Positions 8,471 to 16,730 of a DNA stretch of 64,000 nucleotides are shown piece after piece. The notes below the pieces were generated by a model that was given only the letters and a program-made list of their open reading frames with translations, was not told where the DNA came from and did not search any database. A program made the translations under genes and the position numbers. Position 1 is the stretch's first letter. Each line of letters starts with the position of its first letter. The stretch is from Cryobacterium sp. (GTDB lineage Bacteria > Actinomycetota > Actinomycetes > Actinomycetales > Microbacteriaceae), in NCBI GenBank assembly GCA_019638935.1, contig JAHBSW010000004.1, forward strand, positions 36,290 to 100,289, written 5' to 3'.

Positions 8471-9403
8471 ATGATCGATCGAGAGCCCCCAGAGCTGCCA
8501 CGAGGACTCGCTTTGGCCTGGGGCGTCGCTGCCGACCCTCAGCGTGGTCCGAAGCGCGAGATGAGCGTTGAGCGGATCGTCGACGCCGCCGTCGAGCTCG
8601 CGGATGCGGAGGGGCTCGGCGCCGTGTCGATGGCGGCGGTCGCCGCCAAGCTCGGCTTCACGCCGATGTCGCTCTACCGATACGTCAGCGCCAAGGACGA
8701 TCTGCTGCTGCTCATGCAGGAGCAGGCCACCGGATTTCCCCCGGAGGAATTCCGTGAGCACACGGGGTGGCGCGCGAAGCTTCGTGCGCTCTTCGAGGCA
8801 CAGGTTCTCATCTGCGTGCGGCATCCCTGGGTTCTCTCGCTCCCCATCACCGGTGCCCCGATCACGCCCAGCAGCTCGGCGTGGATCGACGCCGCACTGG
8901 AGGCGCTCGACGGCACCCCCTTGACCGACGAGGAGCGACTGGCGGTCACCCTGTCGGTCGCCGGCGAAGCCCGCTGGTACGGAATGGTGCTCGCGGGATA
9001 CACGGTGCAGTCGAGAAGCACGGGGATGTCGGCCGACGAGATCTCCGCGCAGGAGGCGGCGCTCTTCGACCGGGTGATCACGGCCGAAGAATTCCCCGCG
9101 CTTCGGCGTGCCGTCGACGCCGGCGTCTTTCTCTCGGACAGCGATCCCTTCCGTTTCGCCATCGAGCGCGTGCTCGATGGCGTCGAGTCCTACATCGCAG
9201 GACTCGAGCGTGGGGAGGGTCACGAAGCGCCGAAGCCGTGGGTCGAGCTGGACCCGGCCGAAGTGTCGGGGGACAAGCGATACCGCGAGGCGCAGAAAGC
9301 GGTGCGCGAGGCGGAGAAGGCGCTGCGGGACGCCCGCAAGGTCGAGCGTCAGGCTCGACGCGAGGCGCACGAGCGGCTCGAGCGGGAGCAGAAAGGCTCC
9401 TGA
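8471..9403 (+). CDS. TetR family transcriptional regulator (TetR_C_1-like), probable regulator of the ABC exporter
   Basis: 310 aa. The helix-turn-helix is at about residues 37-85 (VERIVDAAVELADAEGL...MAAVAAKLGFTPMSLYRYVSAKDDLL), followed by a tetracycline-repressor-like ligand domain and an unusually long, charged, coiled-coil C-terminus (about 265-310, rich in Glu/Arg/Lys). It lies divergent from the DrrAB-like genes with a shared palindrome, so it likely represses them and itself. The first 35 residues before the HTH are longer than usual; the ATG at 8471 is kept, with the internal Met36 (EMSVERI) as an alternative. Confidence 0.9.
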   Translation: MIDREPPELPRGLALAWGVAADPQRGPKREMSVERIVDAAVELADAEGLGAVSMAAVAAKLGFTPMSLYRYVSAKDDLLLLMQEQATGFPPEEFREHTGWRAKLRALFEAQVLICVRHPWVLSLPITGAPITPSSSAWIDAALEALDGTPLTDEERLAVTLSVAGEARWYGMVLAGYTVQSRSTGMSADEISAQEAALFDRVITAEEFPALRRAVDAGVFLSDSDPFRFAIERVLDGVESYIAGLERGEGHEAPKPWVELDPAEVSGDKRYREAQKAVREAEKALRDARKVERQARREAHERLEREQKGS

Positions 9404-9414
9404 CCGGTGTTCGG

Positions 9415-9954
9415 CTACTCGCCGGTGCTGCCGTCAACGTTCTCGCGCAGCAGATCGGCGTGGCCGTTGTGGCGGGCGTACTCCTCGATCATGTGCACGA
9501 GAACCCAGCGCAGGCTGGCGCGCTCGCCGTTGCGCCGCGGCACGGCGATGAGGCGATCGAGTCCGCCATCGGCGAGGGCGAGCTCCATGTGCACGCGCGA
9601 GGCGTCCACCGCGCTGCTCCAGAACTCGCGGAGCTCGTCGGGTGTGTTGTCGCTTGCGGAGTTCCACTCCCAGTCGGGGTCGGAATCCCAGTCGACGGAT
9701 GCCCAGGCATCCGCGGGTTCATTGCCGTGCAGGCGGCAGGAGAACCAGAGGTCCTCGACCCAGGCAAGGTGCTTGAGCAACCCGCCGAGGGTCATCGTGC
9801 TGGGGGAGAGGCGAGTGTTGAGGCTCGCAGAATCGAGCCCGGATGTCTTCCACGCGAGCGTCGCGCGGTGGTAGTCGAGAAATCCCAGCAGCGTGCCGAG
9901 CTCATCGCTGGCGAGCGGCGGCTCGGTTCGGCCCTCTTCGTCGACGGCGCTCAT
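9415..9954 (-). CDS. DinB / DUF664 family protein (putative thiol transferase)
   Basis: 179-aa four-helix-bundle protein of the DinB-like superfamily, DUF664 branch. The three metal-binding positions are readable as His in LLKHLAWVED, and the paired His of HMIEEYARHNGHADLLRE. Some family members act as mycothiol- or bacillithiol-dependent S-transferases; others are uncharacterised. Mycothiol use would fit an actinobacterium, but that is inference. It converges with the TetR gene (11 bp between stops) and is divergent from the glycosyltransferase with about 67 bp between starts. Confidence 0.85.
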   Translation of the reverse strand: MSAVDEEGRTEPPLASDELGTLLGFLDYHRATLAWKTSGLDSASLNTRLSPSTMTLGGLLKHLAWVEDLWFSCRLHGNEPADAWASVDWDSDPDWEWNSASDNTPDELREFWSSAVDASRVHMELALADGGLDRLIAVPRRNGERASLRWVLVHMIEEYARHNGHADLLRENVDGSTGE

Positions 9955-10021
9955 GCATCGAGCCTACGCGTCGAGACGGTGCCCATTGGCACCCCGACAC
10001 GGTCGTTGCAAAGATTGGCTC

Positions 10022-11284
10022 ATGAGTCGATTCCTGCTCTCAGCGATGCCGTTCACGGGGCACGTTGCGCCGATGACTGCGGTGGCGCAGCGGCTCGTCG
10101 CGCACGGGCATGACGTCAGGTTCTATACCGGGTCGCGCTTCCGCAGTCGCGTCGAGGATGCGGGGGCGATACTGGTGCCGTGGCAGGCGGCACCCGATTT
10201 CGATGAGAACGATCTGCAGGCGACCTTTCCCCGACTCGTCGGGAAGAAGGGTGTGCGTCAGCTCTTCGCGAACCTCACCGACTGCTTCATCGGAACCGCA
10301 CCCGCCCAGGTGACCGACCTGACGGCGGAGTGGGACCGTGAACCGTGGGACGCATTGGCAGCCGATGAGACCTCTCTCGGAGCGGTGCTGTTCAGCGGGC
10401 TGAAGCGCAAGCCGTGGGCGACGATCGCTGTCGTGCCACTCAACCTCACCGGTCCCGGTGGCCCGCCGAGCGGCATGGGTCTGGCGCCGGGTACGAATCC
10501 GCTCACCAGGGTGCGGGATGCTGCGCTGCGCGCCCTCGTTCCGCTCATCTCCCGGCCGCTGCGCAAGCCCCTCGTCGACATGTTCGGCGCGGTCGGACTG
10601 CAACCGACCGGTTTCACGATCGAGGATGTCGTCTTCTCCCGCTCACTGACCGCAGCGAGCGGGGCACCCCTGCTGGACTACGCGAGGCGCGATCGCCCGG
10701 ATCACCTGCATTTCGTGGGCGAGCTGCGCTCCCCGGCAGACCCGACGGTCGCCCAGCCATCGTGGTGGCCTGATCTTGACGATCGCACCGTGGTGCTGGT
10801 CACCCAGGGGACGCAGAACATCGACCCGAACGATCTCATCCGCCCCGCGCTCGACGCGCTCGGTGGGCGCGACCTGATCGTGGTTGCCACGTCAGGAATC
10901 CCCGGACGCGACGAGCTGCCGTTCGCCGCGCCGCCGAACGCGCGCGTGGTGGGTTTCGTGCCGTACGCTGACCTGCTGCCTCGGGTCGACCTGATGATCA
11001 CGAACGGTGGCTGGGGTGGCACGATCGCGGCGCTGACGCACGACATCCCGCTCATTGTCGCGGGCGGCGACATCGACAAGCCCGAGGTCGCCGCCCGCGT
11101 GGCGTGGTCGGGCGCGGGGGTGAACCTGCGAACCGGCACGCCGTCAGCGAAGGCCGTCGGCGACGCCGTCGACCGCGTGCTTGATGATCCGTCGTTTCGT
11201 GCCGCGGCGGCTCGGGTCGGGGCTCAGCTGCGCGCCCTCGGCGGTGCGGAGCGCGTCGTCGAACTCCTGGAACGCGAACTCTGA
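10022..11284 (+). CDS. Glycosyltransferase, MGT/UGT type (GT1 family)
   Basis: 420 aa, GT-B fold. The ATG at 10022 gives MSRFLLSAMPFTGHVAPMTAVAQRL, the usual start of macrolide/UDP-glycosyltransferases with the acceptor-binding H of TGHV; a longer upstream frame is not supported. The C-terminal nucleotide-sugar half contains VTQGTQNI and the signature region TNGGWGGTIAALTHDIPLIVAGGDIDKPEVAARV, where the usual donor-site His of the PSPG box is Gly (NGGWG instead of HGG). It probably transfers a sugar to a small hydrophobic molecule. It has no partner genes, so the acceptor cannot be guessed. Confidence 0.87.
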   Translation: MSRFLLSAMPFTGHVAPMTAVAQRLVAHGHDVRFYTGSRFRSRVEDAGAILVPWQAAPDFDENDLQATFPRLVGKKGVRQLFANLTDCFIGTAPAQVTDLTAEWDREPWDALAADETSLGAVLFSGLKRKPWATIAVVPLNLTGPGGPPSGMGLAPGTNPLTRVRDAALRALVPLISRPLRKPLVDMFGAVGLQPTGFTIEDVVFSRSLTAASGAPLLDYARRDRPDHLHFVGELRSPADPTVAQPSWWPDLDDRTVVLVTQGTQNIDPNDLIRPALDALGGRDLIVVATSGIPGRDELPFAAPPNARVVGFVPYADLLPRVDLMITNGGWGGTIAALTHDIPLIVAGGDIDKPEVAARVAWSGAGVNLRTGTPSAKAVGDAVDRVLDDPSFRAAAARVGAQLRALGGAERVVELLEREL

Positions 11285-11350
11285 TCTCGACCGACGCCGG
11301 CGCCGATCTCGAAGAATCGGGGCACCTCGAGCCGACAGGAGTACTGCGAT

Positions 11351-11426
11351 TGGTGGGCGATACCAGACTCGAACTGATGACCTCTTCCGTGTGAAGGAAG
11401 CGCGCTACCAACTGCGCCAATCGCCC
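11351..11426 (-). tRNA. tRNA-Val (anticodon CAC)
   Basis: The minus strand folds as a full cloverleaf: 7-bp acceptor GGGCGAT/ATCGCCC, D arm, anticodon stem CTTCC/GGAAG with loop TTCACAC (CAC, reading GUG), T arm with TTCGAGT, discriminator A and an encoded CCA. It opposes the other three tRNAs and shares near-identical acceptor and anticodon-stem sequence with the GAC isoacceptor 315 bp away, forming a long inverted repeat. Confidence 0.95.
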
Positions 11427-11527
11427 GTGCCTGTCAATCTTGCCACAAGTCTCGTAACACGCTGGTTCAGAATTGCCGAGTCGCGCACGCATCGGCTAGA
11501 GTCACTAAGCACCAGAAATTGGTGCAT

Positions 11528-11599
11528 GCGGATGTGGCGCAGTGGTAGCGCATCACCTTGCCAAGGTGAGGGTCGCGAGTTCGAATCTCGTCATCCGCT
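11528..11599 (+). tRNA. tRNA-Gly (anticodon GCC)
   Basis: 72 nt. Acceptor GCGGATG/CATCCGC, anticodon stem TCACC/GGTGA with loop TTGCCAA (GCC), T loop TTCGAAT, discriminator T. No CCA is encoded. First gene of a plus-strand Gly-Cys-Val tRNA run, with 38 bp to the next. Confidence 0.95.
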
Positions 11600-11637
11600 C
11601 GAGGTAAGCCTCACGGCCCACCAAGGGCCGCACTCCT

Positions 11638-11708
11638 GGTGGCGTGGCCGAGAGGCGAGGCAGCGGCCTGCAAAGCCGTATACACGGGTTCGAATCCCGT
11701 CGCCACCT
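11638..11708 (+). tRNA. tRNA-Cys (anticodon GCA)
   Basis: 71 nt. Acceptor GGTGGCG/CGCCACC, anticodon stem GCGGC/GCCGT with loop CTGCAAA (GCA), T arm ACGGG-TTCGAAT-CCCGT, discriminator T, no encoded CCA. The Gly-Cys-Val order is common in actinobacterial tRNA clusters. Confidence 0.95.
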
Positions 11709-11741
11709 CGAACAACACCCGATCTGACGAAAGTCAGTGAC

Positions 11742-11816
11742 GGGCGATTGGCGCAGCGGTAGCGCGCTTCCCTGACACGGAAGAGGTCACTGGTTCGATC
11801 CCAGTATCGCCCACCA
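11742..11816 (+). tRNA. tRNA-Val (anticodon GAC)
   Basis: 75 nt with encoded CCA. Acceptor GGGCGAT/ATCGCCC, anticodon stem CTTCC/GGAAG with loop CTGACAC (GAC), T loop TTCGATC, discriminator A. It is almost identical to the Val-CAC gene on the other strand. A partial copy of its 3' end lies 68 bp downstream. Confidence 0.96.
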
Positions 11817-11883
11817 CAGTGGTGACGTCTCTCGGTTCGGTCTGCTTGGGCCAGTGACTTCGCGACCGCCTGTTGGCGCTCGC

Positions 11884-11910
11884 GCTGGTTCGATCCCGGC
11901 ATCGCCCACC
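11884..11910 (+). pseudogene. tRNA-Val 3' remnant (T arm plus acceptor 3' strand)
   Basis: A T stem GCTGG/CCGGC around TTCGATC is followed by ATCGCCCACC, almost the same as the 3' end of the Val-GAC gene. There is no matching 5' half. It is either a decayed tRNA duplicate or the footprint of integration at a tRNA 3' end. Confidence 0.7.
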
Positions 11911-11938
11911 GAAAGAGCCACCGGGCTGCCTCCGATCG

Positions 11939-12499
11939 TCATCGACGACGCGGCAACCCGGTGAGGAAGGCACGGAGGGTTTCTTCGGCGTCGGCGGCGC
12001 TGCTGCCGACAACCCGATCGAACAGGAGACCATCGAGCACCGCGACCAGATCCGGGGCATGCGCCTCGGGCCGCTCCACGTCGAGACGATCGAGAACGAG
12101 GCCCGCACCCTGCAGGAGTTGCGATCTGATAGGAGAGGACCGACTCAGGAGGGCGTGCAGCTCGTCGTCGTCTCGCAACTCCAGCAGCAGCGCGAACCGC
12201 GCGAGATGATCGGGCGACCTTCGGCTCATTTCATCCAGTAGCGCCGCCATCATCGCTGCAGCGGTCGGAACGTCCAGCTTCGGCGGCACTGGCGAGGCAG
12301 TGAGATCGTCGCGTGTGCGATGGGCGAGGCGATGCGCGATCAGCGCGATCAGCTCGCGCCTGGTTCTCGCGTAGTACGAGGTCGAGCCGACTGCCAGCCC
12401 CAGCTCGTTGTCGATCGCTCGGTGGGTGAGCGCCCGCAGCCCGCGACCGGCGATCAGCCTGATGCCAGCGTCCGCTATCTCCTCGCGCCGGTCGGCCAT
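11939..12499 (-). CDS. TetR family transcriptional regulator next to FAD monooxygenase
   Basis: 186 aa. HTH in residues 1-50 (REEIADAGIRLIAGRGLRALTHRAIDNELGLAVGSTSYYARTRRELI) and a TetR-type C-terminal ligand domain. The start codon at 12497-12499 sits behind a GGAGGGAGGAGCAA-type purine-rich site. It is divergent from the FAD-dependent monooxygenase with 68 bp between starts and a perfect 16-bp palindrome in the gap, so it very likely represses that gene. Confidence 0.9.
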   Translation of the reverse strand: MADRREEIADAGIRLIAGRGLRALTHRAIDNELGLAVGSTSYYARTRRELIALIAHRLAHRTRDDLTASPVPPKLDVPTAAAMMAALLDEMSRRSPDHLARFALLLELRDDDELHALLSRSSPIRSQLLQGAGLVLDRLDVERPEAHAPDLVAVLDGLLFDRVVGSSAADAEETLRAFLTGLPRRR

Positions 12500-12538
12500 T
12501 TGCTCCTCCCTCCGGGTTGCTACTACGATCGTATAGAA

Positions 12539-12554
12539 CTCTACATATGTAGAG
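12539..12554. promoter_or_regulatory. Perfect 16-bp palindrome, TetR operator candidate
   Basis: CTCTACATATGTAGAG is its own reverse complement and lies between the divergent tetR and monooxygenase starts. A second perfect 10-bp palindrome TACGATCGTA lies at 12524-12533. The interval also holds the only AT-rich bases (TATAGA, TACATA) that could be -10 elements. Confidence 0.72.
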
Positions 12555-12567
12555 GAAAGAGGGTGCT

Positions 12568-13689
12568 ATGCGGATCGGAATCATAGGAGCCGGGATCGGC
12601 GGGCTAGTTGCAGCCCTCGCTCTCCAGCGCGACGGGCACGGGGTGACGGTTTTCGAACGCCAGCAGCGGCCGGGAGCGATCGGGGCCGGATTGTCGCTGT
12701 TCGGCAACGCCTTCACTGCACTCGATGCGGTGGGCGTCGGTGAGCTGGTCGCACCGCTGACCTCGAAGGACGTAGCCATGCTTGCAGCGGGGCAGCGCCG
12801 CCCGTCGGGACGGTGGCTGGTCAGGATGCCGCCAGATGCCTCGGCATCGCTGCGCGTGCTGCATCGTGCTGACCTGCATGACGCGCTCTCCAGCGCGCTG
12901 CGGTCCGGCACGCTCCGCCCAGCCTCCGAGGCCACGGTCGCCACGGACGGATCGCCGACCCTCATGGCCGCAGGCTCTTCCGAGAGCTTCGACCTCGTGA
13001 TCGCCGCAGACGGCATCCGCAGCGACGCGCGACGGTCGCTCGGGCTCGACCCCGGCGTGCGCTACGCCGGCTACACGGCATGGCGCGGAGTCACCCGCAC
13101 CGCGGTCAACGTGCATGGTGAGGCCGGCGAGACATGGGGGCGCGGTCGCAGGTTCGGCGTCGCCCCGCTGCCGGATGGCCGGGTCTACTGGTTCGCGACA
13201 CAGACTCTCCCGCCCGGCACCGAGTTCGAAGACGAGCGCCAGGCCATCCTCGATCGATTCGGGGACTGGCACGATCCGATAGGAGAGCTGGTCGAAGCCA
13301 CCGATCCCTCAGCGGTGCTTCGCCACGACATCCACGAGCTCGCCCGACCCCTGGCCTCGTTCGTGCGAGGCAGAACGATCCTGCTCGGTGATGCCGCGCA
13401 CGCCATGACTCCCGACCTCGGGCAGGGAGCGGGGCAGGCCATCGAAGACGCCGCCAGTATCGCGCTCCTTCTGCGTCGACACAAGGTCGACGATGCCGTG
13501 CGCATCTACGATCGCGTCCGCAGACCGCGAAGCCAGGCCATAGCTCGCCGCTCCCGCACTGCGGGCCGAATCGCGCAGTTCTCTGCGCCGCTCGCCGCTC
13601 ATCTCCGAGACACAGCACTCACCCTCGCGCCGGCGCGTATCGTCGGCAGCGCAGTGCACCGCGTTCAGACATGGACCCCGCCCCAGTAG
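12568..13689 (+). CDS. FAD-dependent monooxygenase (PHBH/UbiH-type)
   Basis: 373 aa. The dinucleotide-binding motif GAGIGG is at residues 8-13, the DG motif is in VIAADGIRSDARR (about 146-158), and the GD motif is GDAAHAMTPDLGQGAGQAIEDA. This is a class A flavoprotein hydroxylase of aromatic or phenolic compounds using NAD(P)H and O2. Members also include TetX-like antibiotic-inactivating enzymes, but nothing here proves that. The ATG follows AGAGGAAAGAGG. It is controlled, by inference, by the divergent TetR. A single-gene inducible catabolic or detoxification unit. Confidence 0.92.
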   Translation: MRIGIIGAGIGGLVAALALQRDGHGVTVFERQQRPGAIGAGLSLFGNAFTALDAVGVGELVAPLTSKDVAMLAAGQRRPSGRWLVRMPPDASASLRVLHRADLHDALSSALRSGTLRPASEATVATDGSPTLMAAGSSESFDLVIAADGIRSDARRSLGLDPGVRYAGYTAWRGVTRTAVNVHGEAGETWGRGRRFGVAPLPDGRVYWFATQTLPPGTEFEDERQAILDRFGDWHDPIGELVEATDPSAVLRHDIHELARPLASFVRGRTILLGDAAHAMTPDLGQGAGQAIEDAASIALLLRRHKVDDAVRIYDRVRRPRSQAIARRSRTAGRIAQFSAPLAAHLRDTALTLAPARIVGSAVHRVQTWTPPQ

Positions 13690-13775
13690 CCGGGGGAACC
13701 AGCAGCGCGACGGCGGACCCAGACGACTCGAACTCCAAAGGATCGAGTTGATGGCCGTCTCGACTCGAAGCTGAC

Positions 13776-13868
13776 GGTCCCACATCGGTCTCAACTTTCG
13801 GGCGCACACTGTTCGGACCCTGGTCCCACACCGGCCTCGTTTCTCGGGGGCGCACCGACCTCTGCGAC
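13776..13868. repeat. Two imperfect tandem copies of a ~46-bp GC-rich repeat in a gene-free gap
   Basis: GGTCCCACAtCGG at 13776 and GGTCCCACAcCGG at 13822 each run on to a (C)GGGCGCAC block about 25 bp later. The 13690-13963 gap holds no convincing gene; the minus-strand frames over it are built from this repeat. It could be the remnant of a mobile element or a REP-like unit. Confidence 0.5.
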
Positions 13869-13963
13869 GCACTTCTATCCGCGCCCCGGGATGAGCATGA
13901 GCGCCTCATAGCACGGAACGAAGCCGCGCGAACCGCGGCTCGACTGGCGCGAATCGATCGCGC

Positions 13964-14506
13964 TCAGGACTCGCGGTCGCGAACCAACTCGAGAAGGGGA
14001 GCGACCCACGGGCTGTCGTCGAGGTGGCTCTCGATGTCCATGGCGATCAACGTGTTGATCAACAGGCTCTTGCCAAGAAAGTCGTGTGCTTGCTCGGGTG
14101 TCGCCCCGGCATCCCCGGTCAAAATCTCGTACATCACCATGAGAAGCCCGCGCGCACGATCGCCGATCGATTCGACGGATGCGGCGTAAATAGCGTGCAT
14201 TATCACCAGCATCAGCGCTGGATCGACCACCATTCTCTTGTAGTCGGCGACAAAGGTCGACATCGAGGCTGACGCCTCCGCGACCGAACGCATCTGCTCT
14301 GTGACAATGCGCCCGGCCCGCTCGTGGACCTGCAAGAACAGGGACTCCTTGGAGCCGAAATACTGCACGACGTAAGGCTGGGAGATCCCCGCTTCGACCG
14401 CCACCTCATTCGTGGTGGTGCCGAAGTAACCGCGGCGGGCGAACGCAATCGTCGCGGCGGAAAGGAGTTCTTCCCTACGCGCTTCTCGGGTGGAAGCATC
14501 GCTCAT
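13964..14506 (-). CDS. TetR family transcriptional regulator, divergent from Lon-like lipoprotein
   Basis: 180 aa from the ATG at 14504-14506; a GTG three codons upstream (14515) is possible. The HTH spans about residues 10-55 (REELLSAATIAFARRGYFGTTTNEVAVEAGISQPYVVQYFGSKESLFLQV), then an all-helical ligand domain of the AcrR/FabR-like size. The neighbour on the left is the gene-poor repeat gap; the neighbour on the right is the divergent exported protease-like gene with about 250 bp between starts. By context it may regulate that gene. Confidence 0.87.
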   Translation of the reverse strand: MSDASTREARREELLSAATIAFARRGYFGTTTNEVAVEAGISQPYVVQYFGSKESLFLQVHERAGRIVTEQMRSVAEASASMSTFVADYKRMVVDPALMLVIMHAIYAASVESIGDRARGLLMVMYEILTGDAGATPEQAHDFLGKSLLINTLIAMDIESHLDDSPWVAPLLELVRDRES

Positions 14507-14562
14507 TCTGTGCACTTTACACCCAGCGTTTCTTGAGAGTTACGGCCATTCGTCCCCAAAAA

Positions 14563-14578
14563 GTTTCAATTGAGAAAC
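14563..14578. promoter_or_regulatory. Inverted repeat GTTTC-n6-GAAAC in the tetR / lon-like gap
   Basis: Five-base arms flank AATTGA, with the internal 8-mer TCAATTGA itself palindromic. A related GTTTCTTGAGA lies 35 bp to the left, over the tetR promoter side. The 14507-14755 gap is otherwise AT-richer than its surroundings and holds no gene. Confidence 0.42.
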
Positions 14579-14755
14579 GGGTACGAAATATAACTCAACC
14601 GGCATATCGTGTCGTCCATTGCCTAGTCACGAGCCGTCTGCCATTATCGATCCGACCTTCATACACAGTCGCAGAATTGACGCTTTTACTAAACGAATCA
14701 GTGTGCGCACGACACATCCAGCGGATCGCGCACCGTTCACCGATAAGGAAGCACC

Positions 14756-16708
14756 GTGCAATACACGCCAAACACTGCCCGCTCTCTCCGCACCGGAGGC
14801 AAGCTCGCCGCAATCACGACGATCGCCGCTCTCGCCCTCACCGGATGCTTCGGCATTCCCCTGGTGCCACAGATCGGCGGCGACACAACGATCCGACCCC
14901 AGAAGTCCGAGGCGGTCGTCAACTACCTCTACGCGGCCGGCCCCACCGGTGGCACCGGTGAGATGCGCATCTCGGTACAGCCCTCCGACGACGGCGACAT
15001 GAAGGTCGACATCTCCGAGAACGAGGTGAGCGGCCTCGGCGACATGATGCGTGGTGCAGCATGGAACTCGGTGACGATCGCCACAATCCTCACCGGCGCC
15101 AACTTGGACAACCACTACCGTTTCCAGATCGGCGGCCGAGTCGACGGCCCGAGCGCGGGGGCGCTCAGCACCGCCGGCGTGCTCTCCATCCTGCTCGGCG
15201 ACAACCTCATCGCAGACGTCACCATGACGGGAACGATTCTTCCGACCGGCGCGGTCGGCCCCGTCGGCGGCATCCCGCAGAAGATTCAGGGTGCTATCGA
15301 CTCCGGCAAGTTCACCAAGATCCTGATCCCGCAGGGTCAGCGCAACTCCGCCAACAACGAGGGCAACTCGGTCGACGTGGTCGCCCTCGGTGCGACCGGG
15401 GGCATCGAGGTCGTCGAGGTGTCCAACATCTACGAGGCGTACCAGCACCTCACCGGTGCTGAGCTTCCCGCACCCTCGAGCGCGCCCGAGCCACGGAACA
15501 ACGAGGAGATGCGCACCAAACTGCGCAACGCGACCGCGACCCAGCTCGCCGGTTTCGACCAGGCGGTCAACGACTTCTTCTCCCTCGACGGCAGCATCCA
15601 GGACCACGGTTGGGGCCTCTACCTCAGCGCCGCGGAGTACGGAGACGACGCACGTCGACTCGAATCGCAGGGTCTCCAGGCGGGGGCGTTCGTCAAGGCG
15701 CTCAACGCGAACCTGTTCATGAGCGCGGTCACGAAGACCTACCAGGCCGTCGAGCAGACCCTCCGACTCGGCATCGACGCACTCAACCAGAAGCTGGCCG
15801 CAGCGGAGACCAACACGGTCGTGGTCAATGCCTACCTCGACACCCTGGGGAGCTACAGCCCGAAGACGATCACCGACGCGGAGGCTCTCATCACCGCGTA
15901 CGGCAACACCTTCGACGCCTTCGCTCTCTCCCAGTACGCGTCCAATGCCCTGCGCGGACTCATCCAGGAGGCCAACGAGGGCGTCTACTCGAGCATCGAG
16001 CAGATCGCGGAAGCATCCATCTGGCCGATCATCCTGTTCGAATTCGCGGGAGGGCAGGTGGAGGCAGCTCGCGCCATCTTCGACGTGGGCCGCGACAACA
16101 CGAGCGCGAGCATCGACGCGACCATCGACCTGCAGGCGATCGGTTCCTTCTTCCGTCGCGCGGCGGACGCGAACTGGAACGCGTTCATGGTGACCACGAT
16201 CCAGCCCGCCGCGGAGGCCAATGGCCTCTCCAACGACGCCATGCTGAACCGGGTGATGAACATCGACGTGGGTGTTGCGCTCGCGTTCTCTGCGAACCAG
16301 TACATCCCGGGCCTGCAGCGCTACATCGGCGAGGGCAGCCCCAACTCGGCCTACGCCGCGATGGGGTATGGCTTCCTCAACTACTCCCGCAACGCCATCC
16401 TCATGGAGAAGTACGGCGGCAACGCCCACCTCGACCAGGACTTCAACATCGTCGGGGTGCAGAACGAGATCATCCTCTCGCGCGCTCTCGAACTCGCGAA
16501 GACTCAGATGGCTCGCAGCGTCTCCATCCTCGAAGCGAATGGCTCGAGCCCCGTGCTCGCGATCGCGAGCTTCGAAGACGCCAACGTCAACCGTGAGGGC
16601 GACGTGAGCGATCGCTTCACCGCGCTCGAATCGTACTCGGGGGGATTCGTCGCGACGCGCATGCTCTCGTACATCGGCGGATACCCCACCCAGGGCTACT
16701 CCCGCTAG
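14756..16708 (+). CDS. Exported Lon-type (S16) serine-lysine protease lipoprotein
   Basis: 650 aa, GTG start 8 bases after AAGGAA. The lipoprotein signal peptide has basic residues (RSLRTGGK), a hydrophobic core and lipobox LTG-C31. A Lon proteolytic domain at about 90-230 follows: DGPSAG with Ser133 and GGIPQKIQGAI with Lys176, exactly 43 residues apart as in E. coli Lon (S679/K722), then TKILIPQG. There is no AAA+ domain. Residues about 240-650 form a mostly helical region with no recognised family. It stands between a divergent TetR and thrS, with a strong terminator hairpin after it. Outer-face, ATP-independent proteolysis is inferred. Confidence 0.82.
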   Translation: MQYTPNTARSLRTGGKLAAITTIAALALTGCFGIPLVPQIGGDTTIRPQKSEAVVNYLYAAGPTGGTGEMRISVQPSDDGDMKVDISENEVSGLGDMMRGAAWNSVTIATILTGANLDNHYRFQIGGRVDGPSAGALSTAGVLSILLGDNLIADVTMTGTILPTGAVGPVGGIPQKIQGAIDSGKFTKILIPQGQRNSANNEGNSVDVVALGATGGIEVVEVSNIYEAYQHLTGAELPAPSSAPEPRNNEEMRTKLRNATATQLAGFDQAVNDFFSLDGSIQDHGWGLYLSAAEYGDDARRLESQGLQAGAFVKALNANLFMSAVTKTYQAVEQTLRLGIDALNQKLAAAETNTVVVNAYLDTLGSYSPKTITDAEALITAYGNTFDAFALSQYASNALRGLIQEANEGVYSSIEQIAEASIWPIILFEFAGGQVEAARAIFDVGRDNTSASIDATIDLQAIGSFFRRAADANWNAFMVTTIQPAAEANGLSNDAMLNRVMNIDVGVALAFSANQYIPGLQRYIGEGSPNSAYAAMGYGFLNYSRNAILMEKYGGNAHLDQDFNIVGVQNEIILSRALELAKTQMARSVSILEANGSSPVLAIASFEDANVNREGDVSDRFTALESYSGGFVATRMLSYIGGYPTQGYSR

Positions 16709-16730
16709 CGCGCACGACAGGCACGACCAT

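Noticed and set aside
13309-13909. Small minus-strand frames over the repeat gap after the monooxygenase
   Set aside because: They overlap the monooxygenase end and encode only the tandem repeat; no family resemblance and no ribosome site.
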